Part shown: piece by piece, positions 31,753 to 32,293 of the stretch
Numbering within the stretch: the first letter of the stretch is position 1
Layout: each line of letters opens with the position of its first letter
Source: Enterocloster bolteae
Lineage (GTDB): Bacteria; Bacillota; Clostridia; Lachnospirales; Lachnospiraceae
Direction: 5' to 3'
Length of the DNA stretch: 32,293 bases
Assembly: GCA_021772025.1 (NCBI GenBank)
Contig: JAETNT010000049.1
Location: 1 to 32,293, forward strand
Program-made: the position numbers and the translations under genes
The notes under the pieces: generated by a model
The model's database searches: none
Seen by the model: the letters and a program-made list of their open reading frames with translations, nothing else
Told to the model about the DNA's origin: nothing

Positions 31753-31958
31753 CTTGATTTCCTAACATTCATATGCTAAACCCGGCTTGCATAGATGCCG
31801 TGGCTCTGGGAGATGGATTCCCTTTTGGGTGTTTCTTTATAGGTTATCTCTGATTTACGTTTTCAGGACAGCCCCTTTTCACTCCCCCTTTTATATTTAT
31901 AACAGTAAATACAGCCGCATGCCAAGAGCAGGCGGATAATCTAAAGGATAGTATATAG
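31753..31958. other. Intergenic stretch, nothing recognised
   Basis: Between the 3' end of the PucR-type gene and the promoter of the GntR-type gene. Composition is mixed with a T/C-rich plus strand. No clear terminator for the upstream minus-strand gene, no repeat shared with the rest of the window and no gene were found. Confidence 0.4.
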
Positions 31959-32293
31959 CTATATATTTCTGTCCAATAAATACATTGCATGTATGCCTAT
32001 TTGCAGCTTCAGCATATTTTCTGGCAGCCCGATATTGTAAGGCAGCAATTCCTGAATTCTGGTCAGATAATTCATCAAGGTATTGCGATGGATATGCAGA
32101 TAAGACGCAGTTTTGCTGATGTTATAATGATTCCCGATATATGTTCTCAATATATGTACATAATTGACATCGGAATTACCAGCCTTGCTTAAGGGCTCTA
32201 TGGTATCTCTGTACATTTCCTCCAGACTTTCCTGGGGCATGGTCGAGAGCCATTGATAAACCTGAATGGTGCGGAATAAAAACACATTTTCTT
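31959..32293 (-). CDS. PucR/CdaR-type regulator, C-terminal part, 5' end outside the window
   Basis: About 110 residues are visible, and the frame stays open through the window edge (E-N-V precede the first candidate start, a GTG at 32285). The end is the PucR-type C-terminal helix-turn-helix: YVHILRTYIGNHYNISKTAS followed by LHIHRNTLMNYLTRIQELL and a final helix. This arrangement of DNA-binding domain at the extreme C terminus is characteristic of CdaR/PucR sugar-acid and purine-type regulators, which are usually 350-550 residues with sensory domains ahead of it. The sensory part is not visible, so the signal cannot be inferred. It lies upstream of the GntR-type gene on the same strand, but that gene has its own promoter. 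Confidence 0.85.
   Translation of the reverse strand, partial: ENVFLFRTIQVYQWLSTMPQESLEEMYRDTIEPLSKAGNSDVNYVHILRTYIGNHYNISKTASYLHIHRNTLMNYLTRIQELLPYNIGLPENMLKLQIGIHAMYLLDRNI

Noticed and set aside
1..32293. CRISPR arrays, tRNA or rRNA genes, riboswitches and complete insertion sequences
   Set aside because: No regularly spaced repeats of suitable length, no recognisable tRNA or rRNA segments, and no transposase frames were seen on reading both strands; no covariance-model search could be run.

Overview
The window looks like chromosome from a Gram-positive anaerobe of the Clostridia, most likely a Lachnospiraceae-type gut bacterium. This rests on moderate GC, strong AGGAGG ribosome binding sites, lipoprotein signals with short lipoboxes, amino-acid ABC transporter remnants, a PatB/MalY lyase, DUF3737 and cyclophilin-like fold proteins. 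The species cannot be fixed from the sequence alone. No rRNA, tRNA, CRISPR array or intact insertion sequence was seen.

Layout. 1-492: 3' end of a membrane-anchored protein. 493-4148: control region, a badly decayed amino-acid ABC transporter, a lipoprotein alpha/beta hydrolase and a secreted cyclophilin-like protein. 4149-10287: control region, a lipoprotein choloylglycine-hydrolase-family amidase, a PaaK/LuxE-type acyl-adenylating enzyme and a MacB/FtsX-type ABC transporter. 10288-16042: control region, a cyclophilin-like lipoprotein, a second permease remnant, a membrane-anchored second amidase, a LysE-type exporter, a sensor kinase with OmpR-family regulator, and a third cyclophilin-like protein. 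16177-21204: a LysR-type regulator divergent from a MATE exporter, a small coiled-coil protein, a truncated iron alcohol dehydrogenase, a second alpha/beta hydrolase and a flavoprotein. 21205-23957: control region, DUF3737, a PatB-type lyase and a broken aldo/keto reductase. 24178-30033: two soluble hybrid histidine kinases. 30153-32293 (minus strand): a double winged-helix GntR-type regulator and the 3' end of a PucR/CdaR-type regulator.

The most striking signal is in the control regions. Five promoters (872-938, 4386-4452, 10291-10357, 17140-17206, 21346-21412) share one architecture: an ATAC-N7-GTAT-like LysR-type box, a conserved AT-rich block, a -35 element that starts exactly 31 nt after the box centre, and a 17-nt spacer to the -10. 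One lies between the lysR gene and the MATE gene it faces. Three of the same transcription units carry a second element (673-726, 4268-4321, 21448-21501): four pentamers TTTAT, TTTAT, GTTAG, GTTAT at exactly 11-bp steps, with a TARGAT -10 always 48 nt from the first base. That is the pattern expected for an OmpR/PhoB-family regulator, and such a regulator is encoded here at 14721.

The model (inference) is that 0.5-24 kb is a local two-input regulon. A LysR-type sensor and probably the two-component system would co-induce extracytoplasmic amide hydrolases, Cys-type alpha/beta hydrolases, cyclophilin-like proteins, MATE/LysE/ABC exporters and redox enzymes, as a small-molecule detoxification or envelope-stress response. 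Paralogue pairs or triplets and several half-eroded genes show that it grew by duplication and is being trimmed.
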